Positions 1 through 5,954 of a stretch of 7,775 nt of DNA are shown here, piece by piece. The translations under genes were made by a program, and so were the position numbers. The first letter of the stretch is position 1. Each line of letters starts with the position of its first letter. A model generated the notes under the pieces. That model saw only the letters and a program-made list of their open reading frames with translations, made no database searches and had not been told where the DNA came from. The stretch is from NCBI GenBank assembly GCA_036558265.1, contig DATBFY010000102.1, positions 1 through 7,775 on the forward strand, in the 5' to 3' direction. The DNA comes from RYN-433 sp036558265. GTDB taxonomy: Bacteria > Planctomycetota > Phycisphaerae > Tepidisphaerales > Tepidisphaeraceae.

Positions 1-1
1 T

Positions 2-91
2 GCGCCAATGTCGATGATCGCGGTGATCTTCGGCGTCGTGATGGCCGCCTACCAGTTCAGGGCGTTCGCTGAACGATCCCGGGGACGATGA
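2..91 (+). CDS. C-terminal tail of a probable membrane protein (5' truncated by window edge)
   Basis: Reading frame 2 is open from the window edge to a TGA at 89-91 and gives a 29-residue tail. It has a hydrophobic stretch (MSMIAVIFGVVMAAY) followed by a basic end (ERSRGR). This is the usual look of a last transmembrane helix with a positively charged cytoplasmic tail. There is too little sequence to name a family, and a chance open frame of this length is quite possible in GC-rich DNA. If real, the gene is convergent with the mutarotase-like gene, whose stop lies 200 bp away. The 92-291 spacer holds no recognisable gene, only a short imperfect hairpin at 215-237 without a T tract. Confidence 0.35.
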   Translation, partial: APMSMIAVIFGVVMAAYQFRAFAERSRGR

Positions 92-291
92 CCCCGTCTG
101 CGGCGCATTGACTTCATCCGGCGGCCCACAGCATCCCGCACAACGCCACGTAACCAAGCAGCACAATCCACGTCATCGAGCTCGTTCGAATGTCCGCATG
201 CATGTGCGCCGATCCTTTCCACTTGACGTGGAGAAAGACACATTCGATTCCCGTGGGTTAGCTGGCCGCCTCAGAGGCAATTGCTTGCGCG

Positions 292-1191
292 CTAAGCGAG
301 CGATAGGCGTACCGACCATGCCCGCTTGCCCAGCGAGGCGATCAACCCCACCGTCCCCTCCCTGATCGCCCGGTCGATCTGGTCGAACCGACCCGTCGTC
401 GGCTGGATCGAGAAGTGTCGGTGCGTGCCCCACCCCCCGGTGTTGATCCAGAGCCCCCAGTAGGCTGCCATCCCGTCCTCGGACTTGTACTCCATCGTCG
501 CGCGGCGGTGGCGCGTCGGGTAGCGGATCGACAGCGGCGTCATGATCGGCAGGCAGGAGAACGCCTTCCACCCCCGCTTGCCGGGCAGGTCAGACGGTTT
601 CGCCAGGTTCGCGCCGTCCTCCTCGGTCACCGGCCAGGGGAATTCCTGCTGGATATCATGACCGATCGCGTCGTGACTGAGACGAAACCGCGGATTGCCC
701 GGCAGGTCAAGCTCGATCGGCACTGTCATCGACATCAGCGGGTGCAACGCCCAGATGAAGCGGAATTCGAACGGAGCCAGGTTCACCAGCGTGTATTCGG
801 CGACGACGCTGGCGCCCTCCAGATAAAGCTTGCGCGTCAGGCGATACCCGAAGCGCAGGCCGTGCCAGACCGTGGTGATCCCGTCTTTCGCCGGGACGAA
901 TGTGGTCGGCAGCGACCAGATCTCGCCGTGATCCGGGACCGGGATGCCATCGTATGGCCGGCCGACGTACTTGCTCGCCGCGATCGCCGGAAAACACTCG
1001 TCCCATCCCGCGTACCAACCCTTGGTGTAAGGCAGGTCATAATGGGAAGTCTGGGCGGGATATTCCGACGGGTAACTGAAGAGCAGCTCGAACTGATCCG
1101 CCTTATCGACCAGCGAAGAGACCTTGCCCCCGTGCTGCGGCCAGACGTCCATCTGGATCGCGTCGTTCTCGATGGTGACGGGCTGGGTCAT
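292..1191 (-). CDS. Galactose-mutarotase-like (aldose 1-epimerase superfamily) protein
   Basis: The 299-residue product resembles the beta-sandwich galactose mutarotase-like superfamily, whose members interconvert sugar anomers or simply bind sugars. Supporting stretches are an N-terminal GGKVSSLVDK (residues 21-30), GWDECFP (62-68), DHGEIWSLP (87-95), EYTLVNLAPFEFRFIWALHPL (131-151 region) and a C-terminal IQPTTGRFDQID (262-273). H150 in WALHPL is the likely counterpart of the catalytic histidine. The position that is normally the catalytic Glu of an IEP-type motif is Gln263 here (codon CAG), so epimerase activity is uncertain. There is no signal peptide, so the protein is probably cytoplasmic. 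I chose the ATG at 1191 because GGAGAG lies 6 nt upstream; a TTG at 1194 sits too close to that site. The gene diverges from the PIN-TRAM gene. The exact substrate cannot be read from sequence. Confidence 0.8.
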   Translation of the reverse strand: MTQPVTIENDAIQMDVWPQHGGKVSSLVDKADQFELLFSYPSEYPAQTSHYDLPYTKGWYAGWDECFPAIAASKYVGRPYDGIPVPDHGEIWSLPTTFVPAKDGITTVWHGLRFGYRLTRKLYLEGASVVAEYTLVNLAPFEFRFIWALHPLMSMTVPIELDLPGNPRFRLSHDAIGHDIQQEFPWPVTEEDGANLAKPSDLPGKRGWKAFSCLPIMTPLSIRYPTRHRRATMEYKSEDGMAAYWGLWINTGGWGTHRHFSIQPTTGRFDQIDRAIREGTVGLIASLGKRAWSVRLSLA

Positions 1192-1230
1192 CAAGCGCTC
1201 TCCGCGACCTGTGCACGACGGGCGATTAGA

Positions 1231-1280
1231 TTACCCGCAGAGACGGGTAAGGGAAATGGGCAGCACTTGTGCCCATTTTT
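1231..1280. promoter_or_regulatory. Two adjacent perfect inverted repeats in the divergent spacer; the second is terminator-like on the + strand
   Basis: TTACCCG (1231-1237) pairs with CGGGTAA (1244-1250) around a 6-nt loop. Three bases later AAATGGGCA (1254-1262) pairs with TGCCCATTT (1270-1278) around a 7-nt loop, and the T run continues to 1280. On the + strand the second repeat has the form of an intrinsic terminator, yet no + strand gene ends here; the left neighbour is transcribed the other way. It may insulate the downstream promoter at 1294-1323 from antisense reading of the mutarotase gene. Alternatively, one or both palindromes may be operators for the divergent pair. On the minus strand both hairpins would lie in the mutarotase leader if its start site is upstream of 1280. 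Confidence 0.5.
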
Positions 1281-1293
1281 GCGCCACCGGGCT

Positions 1294-1323
1294 CTGACAT
1301 GGTTATCCACGCGCCGGTATACT
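1294..1323 (+). promoter_or_regulatory. Sigma70-type promoter for the PIN-TRAM gene
   Basis: CTGACA (1294-1299) and TATACT (1318-1323) are separated by 18 bp, which is five of six matches to each consensus box. Transcription would begin near 1330 and give a leader of about 50 nt before the ATG at 1380. No strong Shine-Dalgarno is visible before that ATG. The promoter lies 14 bp beyond the terminator-like hairpin, so it would start a fresh transcript covering the PIN-TRAM gene and probably ispD. Confidence 0.6.
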
Positions 1324-1379
1324 GAGAAGTGATCGCCGCTGTCCGCGACGCACATCGGGCGCCCAGTCGGAACTGATTC

Positions 1380-2546
1380 ATGATCCTTCACGTCCTTCGA
1401 GCGCTGTTCATCCTGCTGATGGGAGCGGTCGGGTACTTCCTGCTGCTCCAGCCCAATCAGGTGCTGGGGGCGTATACCTGGCTGACCATGATGGTCACGC
1501 TCTGCCTGGGCGTGTTCATCGTCTGTGTGGACATCCTGTCGCCACGACGCAAGTTGGCGGTCTTCTCCGGCACGTTCCTGGGCTTGGTCGTCGGCTTGGT
1601 GATCGCGTATGCCCTGTCGTTCGTCGTGACGCTGGTCGTGGACAATTACATTCCGGCCGTCGCCAGCGACTCGACGGTGCAGTGGCTTGGCGCCAAGGAG
1701 AAGGGCAGCTCAATCAGCAATCGCGATATGGTGGTGCGGAACGTCAACCTGGTCCTGGGCGTGGTCTGCTGCTACCTGTCGATCAGCTTCATCCTTCAGA
1801 CCAAGGACGATTTCCGCTTCATCATCCCCTATGTCGAGTTCTCCAAGCAGACCAAGGGGTCGCGGCCGATCCTGCTCGACACCAGCATCCTGATCGACGG
1901 CCGAATTACCGACATTGCCGCGACGGGGGTCTTCGACAGCCAGTTGATCGTGCCGCGGTTCGTCCTCGACGAGCTGCAGCTCATCGCCGACAGCGCCGAC
2001 AAGCTCAAGCGCAACCGCGGCCGCCGCGGGCTCGACGTGTTGACCAAGCTGCGCGGCATCTCGCGGGCCGAGGTCTTCATCTACGATCACTCGGTCCACA
2101 GCGAGACCGACATCGAGGGCGTCGACCAGAAGCTGCTCGTGCTCGCCAAGCAGCTCAACGGACGCGTCCTGACGACCGACTTCAACCTGAACAAAGTCGC
2201 CCAGCTCCGCGGCGTGGACGTGATCAACATCAACGACCTGTCGAACGCGCTCAAGCCCGTCGTCCTGCCCGGCGAGCGCATGCACGTGCGCCTGGTCAAG
2301 GGCGGCGAGGAGCCCGGCCAGGGCGTGGGTTACCTCGACGACGGCACCATGGTCGTGGTCGAACACGGCAAGAGCCACGTCAACGAGGAGGTCGAGTTCA
2401 CGGTCACCAGCGCCCTGCAGACCTCCGCCGGACGGATGATTTTCGGACGGATGTCCGATGGCTCCGCAAGCGCCAACGCAACTGCAGGCGCCACCGCCAC
2501 CCCGCCAGCAAGACGCCAGAAACCTCATTCCGAAGCACGCTCATGA
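1380..2546 (+). CDS. yacL-like: Membrane-anchored PIN-TRAM domain protein, YacL type
   Basis: The 388-residue protein has four hydrophobic segments (about residues 4-25, 29-51, 60-88 and 118-141), then a PIN nuclease domain and a TRAM domain. The PIN acidic residues are all visible: D167 in LLDTSILIDGR, D197/E198 in VLDELQ, D249 in GVDQKLL and D267 in TTDFN. In PIN-fold RNases these bind the metal that cleaves RNA. The TRAM segment spans about 295-360 (GERMHVRLVKGG through AGRMIFGRM) and is a small RNA-binding barrel. Architecture, order and length match the YacL family, so a membrane-tethered ribonuclease is likely, though the target is unknown. The last 28 residues are Ala/Pro/Arg-rich and look disordered. 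ispD follows after 36 bp, as it follows yacL in Bacillus subtilis, which supports co-transcription from the promoter at 1294-1323. Confidence 0.9.
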   Translation: MILHVLRALFILLMGAVGYFLLLQPNQVLGAYTWLTMMVTLCLGVFIVCVDILSPRRKLAVFSGTFLGLVVGLVIAYALSFVVTLVVDNYIPAVASDSTVQWLGAKEKGSSISNRDMVVRNVNLVLGVVCCYLSISFILQTKDDFRFIIPYVEFSKQTKGSRPILLDTSILIDGRITDIAATGVFDSQLIVPRFVLDELQLIADSADKLKRNRGRRGLDVLTKLRGISRAEVFIYDHSVHSETDIEGVDQKLLVLAKQLNGRVLTTDFNLNKVAQLRGVDVININDLSNALKPVVLPGERMHVRLVKGGEEPGQGVGYLDDGTMVVVEHGKSHVNEEVEFTVTSALQTSAGRMIFGRMSDGSASANATAGATATPPARRQKPHSEARS

Positions 2547-2582
2547 CCGGGCAGCGCTGCCGGGTTTCCGCTTTCTGCAACG

Positions 2583-3266
2583 ATGCCCCCGTTCGCTGTG
2601 ATCATCCCCGCCGCAGGCGCCTCCACACGCTACGGGGGCGCTCAGAACAAGCTCCTGGAATCTCTCGCCGGCCAACCCGTCATCGCTCGCACGGCCAAGG
2701 CGTTCCTCGACCGCCCGGACGTCGTCCACGTGATCGTCCCCACCGCCTTGGAAAACCTCTGCGAGCTTCTGCCAGGCGACCCGCGCATCATCACCTGCCC
2801 TGGCGGCCCGACCCGCGCGCACAGCGTCCGATGCGGCCTCGAGCGCGTGCCTGCGTCGGTCGAGTTCGTCGCCATCCACGACGGCGCACGCCCCTTGGTT
2901 TCCCAGGGCTTGATCGACCGCACGCTCGCCGCGGCCGTCGAGCACGGCGCCGCGGTGCCGGCGCTTCCCGTCACGCTGACCATCAAGGAGGCCGCCGGCC
3001 CCTTGCCCGCCAGGGTCGAGCGCACCGTGCCGCGCGACCGCCTCTGGGCGATGCAGACCCCCCAGATCGCGCGGCGCGCGGAGCTGATCCGGGCCTTCGA
3101 CACCTGTCCCATCCCCCTTGCCGAGGTGACCGATGACGTGCAGTTGATCGAGCTGGCCGGCGGCGAGGTCTGGCTGGTGGAGGGGGACGAACGGAACCTG
3201 AAGATCACGACGCCGATGGATCTGCGGATCGCGGAGATGCTCCTGAGCAATCACCCCGGCCGCTGA
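2583..3266 (+). CDS. ispD: 2-C-methyl-D-erythritol 4-phosphate cytidylyltransferase (IspD)
   Basis: This cytoplasmic enzyme joins CTP and methylerythritol phosphate to make CDP-ME, the third step of the MEP isoprenoid pathway. The 227-residue length is normal for the family. Key motifs are present: PAAGASTRYGG..NK with R16 and K23 (the spacing of the catalytic Arg/Lys pair), GGPTRAHSV, IHDGARPLV, TVPRDRLWAMQTPQ, VTDDVQL and GDERNLKITTPMDL with K207. The ATG at 2583 puts the nucleotide-binding loop at the expected distance from the N terminus. No Shine-Dalgarno is visible before it; a 12-base palindrome (2550-2561) lies in the 36-bp gap after the PIN-TRAM gene. ispF, a frequent neighbour, is not next. 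The stop codon sits in the loop of a GGCCGC/GCGGCC hairpin (3258-3273), which lacks a T tract. Confidence 0.95.
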   Translation: MPPFAVIIPAAGASTRYGGAQNKLLESLAGQPVIARTAKAFLDRPDVVHVIVPTALENLCELLPGDPRIITCPGGPTRAHSVRCGLERVPASVEFVAIHDGARPLVSQGLIDRTLAAAVEHGAAVPALPVTLTIKEAAGPLPARVERTVPRDRLWAMQTPQIARRAELIRAFDTCPIPLAEVTDDVQLIELAGGEVWLVEGDERNLKITTPMDLRIAEMLLSNHPGR

Positions 3267-3288
3267 AGCGGCCTCGCCAGGACGCGCT

Positions 3289-3318
3289 TTGGCGCGCGTC
3301 GCACGATTCGGGTATACA
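3289..3318 (+). promoter_or_regulatory. Candidate promoter giving a leaderless mRNA for the PurE-like gene
   Basis: TTGGCG (3289-3294) and TATACA (3313-3318) are 18 bp apart. The -10 box ends only 6 nt before the ATG at 3325. With the usual 6-nt distance between the -10 box and the start site, transcription would begin at the A of the start codon. There is no room for a Shine-Dalgarno between the box and the ATG (GGCGCC). The box sequences are good, but no mapped start site is available here. Confidence 0.45.
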
Positions 3319-3324
3319 GGCGCC

Positions 3325-3819
3325 ATGGCGGCAACCAGCCCATTCGTGGTGGCGATCCTCGCGGAATCGGCCGAGGCCCAGGAAGACCTGCGGCACACCC
3401 GCGACACGCTCGACCGCTTCGGCGTCGCGTTCCTCGAACGCGCCACCGAGACCGGCCGCTCGACCCTTCGGGACACCGTGTCGGCGTTCGAGGCCGCGGG
3501 CGCCAGCGTGTTCATCGTCGCCGATACGGCTAACCCCGCGGGCACGCTGTCCGCCGCGGTCTCGGGGCTGACGCTCCGTCCCGTCCTCGCGGTGCCGATG
3601 CAAACACCGCCCGCGCCCGCCCTCGACGCACTCCTGGCCACGACGCGAGGCGGGGGCGGCCCACCGGTCGCGTCGCTGGCGATCGGCAAGGCCGGCGCGA
3701 TCAACGCCGCCCTGCTCGCGGTCGCCATCCTCGCCAACGCGGACGACACCCTTCGCCGGAAGCTCGATGACTTCCGCGCCCAGCAGACCGCGAACGTGCT
3801 GGCCGACCGCCTGGAATGA
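3325..3819 (+). CDS. PurE-fold (AIR carboxylase family) protein lacking the catalytic motifs
   Basis: The 164-residue protein aligns without large gaps to PurE, the mutase that rearranges N5-CAIR to CAIR in purine synthesis. The C-terminal half is well kept: LRPVLAVP (84-91), LDALLAT (100-106), PPVASLAIGKAGAINAALLA (113-132) and a final FRAQQ helix. The substrate-handling N-terminal motifs are not: the GSxSD loop reads AESAE (13-17), SAHR reads ETGR (42-45), so the catalytic His is Gly44, and the AGAGGAAHLPG loop reads ADTANPAGTLS (66-76). It is therefore unlikely to do the standard PurE reaction, and a structural, binding or altered-substrate role is possible. The ATG at 3325 is preferred because upstream in-frame starts fall within the promoter. 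The reading frame is intact, so this is not a pseudogene by sequence. The tRNA gene follows after 51 bp. Confidence 0.75.
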   Translation: MAATSPFVVAILAESAEAQEDLRHTRDTLDRFGVAFLERATETGRSTLRDTVSAFEAAGASVFIVADTANPAGTLSAAVSGLTLRPVLAVPMQTPPAPALDALLATTRGGGGPPVASLAIGKAGAINAALLAVAILANADDTLRRKLDDFRAQQTANVLADRLE

Positions 3820-3870
3820 CCCTGCCTCGCCCCGCAGCTCGCTCGCCGATACAATCCCCGGCAAACCTGA

Positions 3871-3955
3871 GCCCCCGTGGCGGAACGGCAGACGCTTCGG
3901 ACTTAAAATCCGATGACCGGCAACGGTCGTGTGGGTTCGATTCCCACCGGGGGCA
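3871..3955 (+). tRNA. tRNA-Leu (anticodon UAA)
   Basis: Acceptor arm GCCCCCG (3871-3877) pairs with CGGGGGC (3948-3954), with discriminator A at 3955. The anticodon stem TCGGA/TCCGA encloses the loop CTTAAAA with anticodon TAA. The T arm is GTGGG-TTCGATT-CCCAC (3931-3947). A class II long variable arm lies between the anticodon and T arms, as expected for leucine. The 3' CCA is not encoded (TTG follows). A -10-like TACAAT at 3850-3855 would start transcription about 10 nt upstream, but I find no convincing -35 box. It decodes UUA, a codon expected to be rare in DNA this GC-rich. Confidence 0.97.
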
Positions 3956-4016
3956 TTGAAAAAAACGAGGGGCAAGCTCATCCGGTGAACCCCCGGACAC
4001 CACAGCGGCGGACGAT

Positions 4017-4046
4017 TTGTTTTCCCGGGTGATGGCAAGATAAGAT
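4017..4046 (+). promoter_or_regulatory. Candidate promoter for the TPR gene
   Basis: TTGTTT (4017-4022) and TAAGAT (4041-4046) are separated by 18 bp in a locally AT-rich patch (roughly 4010-4050) that stands out from the surrounding GC-rich sequence. The start site would be near 4053, leaving a leader of about 60 nt and a GGAG Shine-Dalgarno at 4104-4107, 5 nt before the ATG at 4113. Confidence 0.4.
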
Positions 4047-4112
4047 AAAAAGACGGGTCGGATTTGCGCCCGCGGCGGCCACGGCAACTCGTCCTTTTCT
4101 ACCGGAGCAGCC

Positions 4113-5771
4113 ATGAATCCAATCGTTCGATCGACCGTTGCGGTTTTGGCGGTTTGCCTGCTCGCACACTGGGCGCTGGCCGACGACGAGCCGCGGTACG
4201 AAGGGCTGGGCACGACCGGCCGCAATGTCACCGCCGCCAACCCGGACGCGCAGAAATATGTCGTCCAGGGGATCCGGTTCCTTTACGGCTTCAGCCACGG
4301 CGCGGCGATCCGCTCGTTCGAGCAGGCGGCCAGGCTCGATCCCAGTTGCGCGATGGCGTACTGGGGCATCGCGATGGCGAACGGGCCGCACGTGAATTTC
4401 CCGATCGTCCCGCCGCCCAACGCCGATGCCGCGTGGAAGAACCTGCAACTCGCGAAACAGAATGCCGGCAAGTGCACGCCGGTCGAGCAAGACCTGATCG
4501 AGGCGCTGTCGGCCCGGTACGCCAACCCGCAGCCGGAAGACCGCTCGGCGCTGGACAAGGCTTACGCCGACGCGATGCGGAAGGTCTGGCAGAAATATCC
4601 CGATGACGCCGACGTCGGCGCCTTCTTCGCCGAGTCGATGATGGACCTCTCGCCGTGGAACCAGTGGACGCCGGAGGGCAAGGCCAACCCGGGCACCGAG
4701 GAGATCGTCGCCACGCTCGAAGCGGTGATGAAGCTGAACGTCAACCACCCCTTCGCCAACCACCTTTACATCCACGCGATGGAGGCCAGCCGGACTCCGG
4801 AAAAGGCCGTCCCCGCGGCCGACCGCCTGCGCGCGCTGCAGCCGGGCCTGGCACACAACGTGCACATGCCCACGCACATCGACATCCGGGTCGGGCAGTG
4901 GCAGAAGGCGATCGACTGGAACGCGAGGGCGATCGACTCGGCGGTCGCGTATCACAAGGTCTCGGGCCCGCCGCAGGGGCTGCTGATCTTCTACGAGGCC
5001 CACAACTATCACATGCTCGCGTACGCCGCGTTGATGACGGGCCAGCGCGAGCTGGCGGTGAAGCAGATCAACGCGATGGTGGCGAGCCTGCCGGCGGACT
5101 TCGTGCAGGCGTTCTCGCCGATGATCGAGGGCTTTGGCGCGATGCCGGACGAGGTGATGGTGCGGTTTGGGATGTGGGAGCAGATCCTCGCGGCCCCGCA
5201 GCCCGACAAGGAGTACATGCCGTACACCAACGCGTTCCACCACGCCGCCCGGGCGATCGCGTTGGCCGCCACGGACAAGACCGCCGAGGCCCGGGCCGAG
5301 CAGAAGCTGTGGAACGAGGGTCTGAAGAAGGTTCCCGAGGGCGCCGTCTTTCACAACAACCCGATGCCCGCCATTTACACGCTGGCCAGCACGATGGTCG
5401 AAGGCGAGATCCTCGTGCGCGAGGGCAAAACCGACGAGGGCCTGGACAAGCTGCGCGAAGCCGTGAAGCTGGAGGATGCGCTGCACTACGACGAGCCGCC
5501 GGCGTGGATGATCCCGGGCCGGCACGTCCTGGGCGCCGCCCTGATGAAGGCCGGCAAGGCCGCCGAAGCCGAGCAGGTCTACCGCGACGACCTGAAGAAG
5601 CTCCCCAACAACGGCTGGAGTCTCTTCGGCCTGGCCGACTCGCTCCGCAAGCAGGGCAAGGACGACGAGGCCAAGGAGGTCGACGCCAGGTTCAAGGAGG
5701 TCTGGTCCAAGGCCGACATCCAGATTACGAGCAGTTGCCTTTGCCAGACCGGCGTGACGACGGCGAAGTGA
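4113..5771 (+). CDS. Secreted tetratricopeptide-repeat protein of unknown function
   Basis: The 552-residue protein begins with a Sec signal peptide (hydrophobic VAVLAVCLLAHWALA, likely cleavage after A23 before DDEP), so it should act outside the cytoplasm. A GGAG site 5 nt upstream supports this start. TPR-like helical pairs are clear at about 50-90 (YGFSHGAAIRSFEQAARLDP..AMAYWGIAMANGP) and about 470-535 (HVLGAALMKAGKAAEAEQVY; LFGLADSLRKQGKDDEAKEV). Between them lie sequence landmarks that simple TPRs do not need: HMPTHIDIRVGQW starting at H251, and a HNYHMLAYAALMTGQ segment. The tail carries SSCLCQTG with C542 and C544. Related proteins with the same WG.A...GP and HMP[ST]HI features are, to my knowledge, widespread but functionally uncharacterised. 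The His-rich core and CxC tail might bind metal or a cofactor; that is inference. It appears to be a single-gene unit. Confidence 0.85.
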   Translation: MNPIVRSTVAVLAVCLLAHWALADDEPRYEGLGTTGRNVTAANPDAQKYVVQGIRFLYGFSHGAAIRSFEQAARLDPSCAMAYWGIAMANGPHVNFPIVPPPNADAAWKNLQLAKQNAGKCTPVEQDLIEALSARYANPQPEDRSALDKAYADAMRKVWQKYPDDADVGAFFAESMMDLSPWNQWTPEGKANPGTEEIVATLEAVMKLNVNHPFANHLYIHAMEASRTPEKAVPAADRLRALQPGLAHNVHMPTHIDIRVGQWQKAIDWNARAIDSAVAYHKVSGPPQGLLIFYEAHNYHMLAYAALMTGQRELAVKQINAMVASLPADFVQAFSPMIEGFGAMPDEVMVRFGMWEQILAAPQPDKEYMPYTNAFHHAARAIALAATDKTAEARAEQKLWNEGLKKVPEGAVFHNNPMPAIYTLASTMVEGEILVREGKTDEGLDKLREAVKLEDALHYDEPPAWMIPGRHVLGAALMKAGKAAEAEQVYRDDLKKLPNNGWSLFGLADSLRKQGKDDEAKEVDARFKEVWSKADIQITSSCLCQTGVTTAK

Positions 5772-5780
5772 ATTCACGGT

Positions 5781-5806
5781 GGGGCGGGTGTGACCGGGTC
5801 GGTGGG
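5781..5806 (+). other. G-quadruplex-forming motif just after the TPR stop codon
   Basis: Four G runs (GGGG 5781-5784, GGG 5786-5788, GGG 5796-5798, GGG 5804-5806) are separated by loops of 1, 7 and 5 nt. This fits the standard G3+N1-7 pattern. It begins 10 nt after the TPR stop codon. No ordinary hairpin terminator is visible there. Three further G runs (4, 6 and 5 G) follow within 5832-5848. Confidence 0.5.
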
Positions 5807-5850
5807 TTCGTTTGGAAATCTGGCACACTCCGGGGAGGGGGGAGGGGGAG

Positions 5851-5898
5851 CGGATGAGCGGATGAGGGGATGAGGAGATGAGGAGATGAGGAGATGAG
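5851..5898. repeat. Six tandem 8-bp units, consensus (c/g)(g/a)gatgag
   Basis: The units are CGGATGAG twice (5851-5866), GGGATGAG once (5867-5874) and GAGATGAG three times (5875-5898), preceded by a G/A tract at 5832-5850. Variation is confined to the first two bases of the unit. It is a microsatellite-like array between the TPR gene and the orphan minus-strand start signals. An 8-bp period is not a multiple of three, so copy changes would shift any reading frame across it, which argues against it being coding. Confidence 0.85.
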
Positions 5899-5954
5899 GG
5901 GTGCGGATAGGGGCTGGGCTTCCGCAGCGGCCCGGGTTGGGTCGGGTTGTGGTC

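Noticed and set aside
215..237. Hairpin in the convergent spacer considered as a bidirectional terminator
   Set aside because: The stem is short with a bulge (TCCAC/GTGGA plus CTTT/AAAG) and has no T tract on either strand.
415..1332. 305-codon + strand open frame opposite the mutarotase-like gene
   Set aside because: No domain, Arg-rich, and antisense to a gene with clear family motifs and a Shine-Dalgarno.
1682..3136. Long + strand open frame overlapping the PIN-TRAM and ispD genes
   Set aside because: Arg/Pro/Gln-rich translation in a shifted frame across two well-supported genes; a GC-bias shadow.
2541..3854. Long minus-strand open frame opposite ispD and the PurE-like gene
   Set aside because: Low-complexity Ala/Arg/Ser translation antisense to two recognisable families; a shadow.
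3961..4000. Intrinsic terminator for tRNA-Leu
   Set aside because: TCCGG/CCGGA near 3980-3997 gives only a 5-bp stem, and the nearest T-rich stretch (4016-4023) is about 20 nt further on.
5851..5898. Tandem repeats considered as a CRISPR array
   Set aside because: The units are 8 bp and contiguous without spacers, and no cas gene is present.
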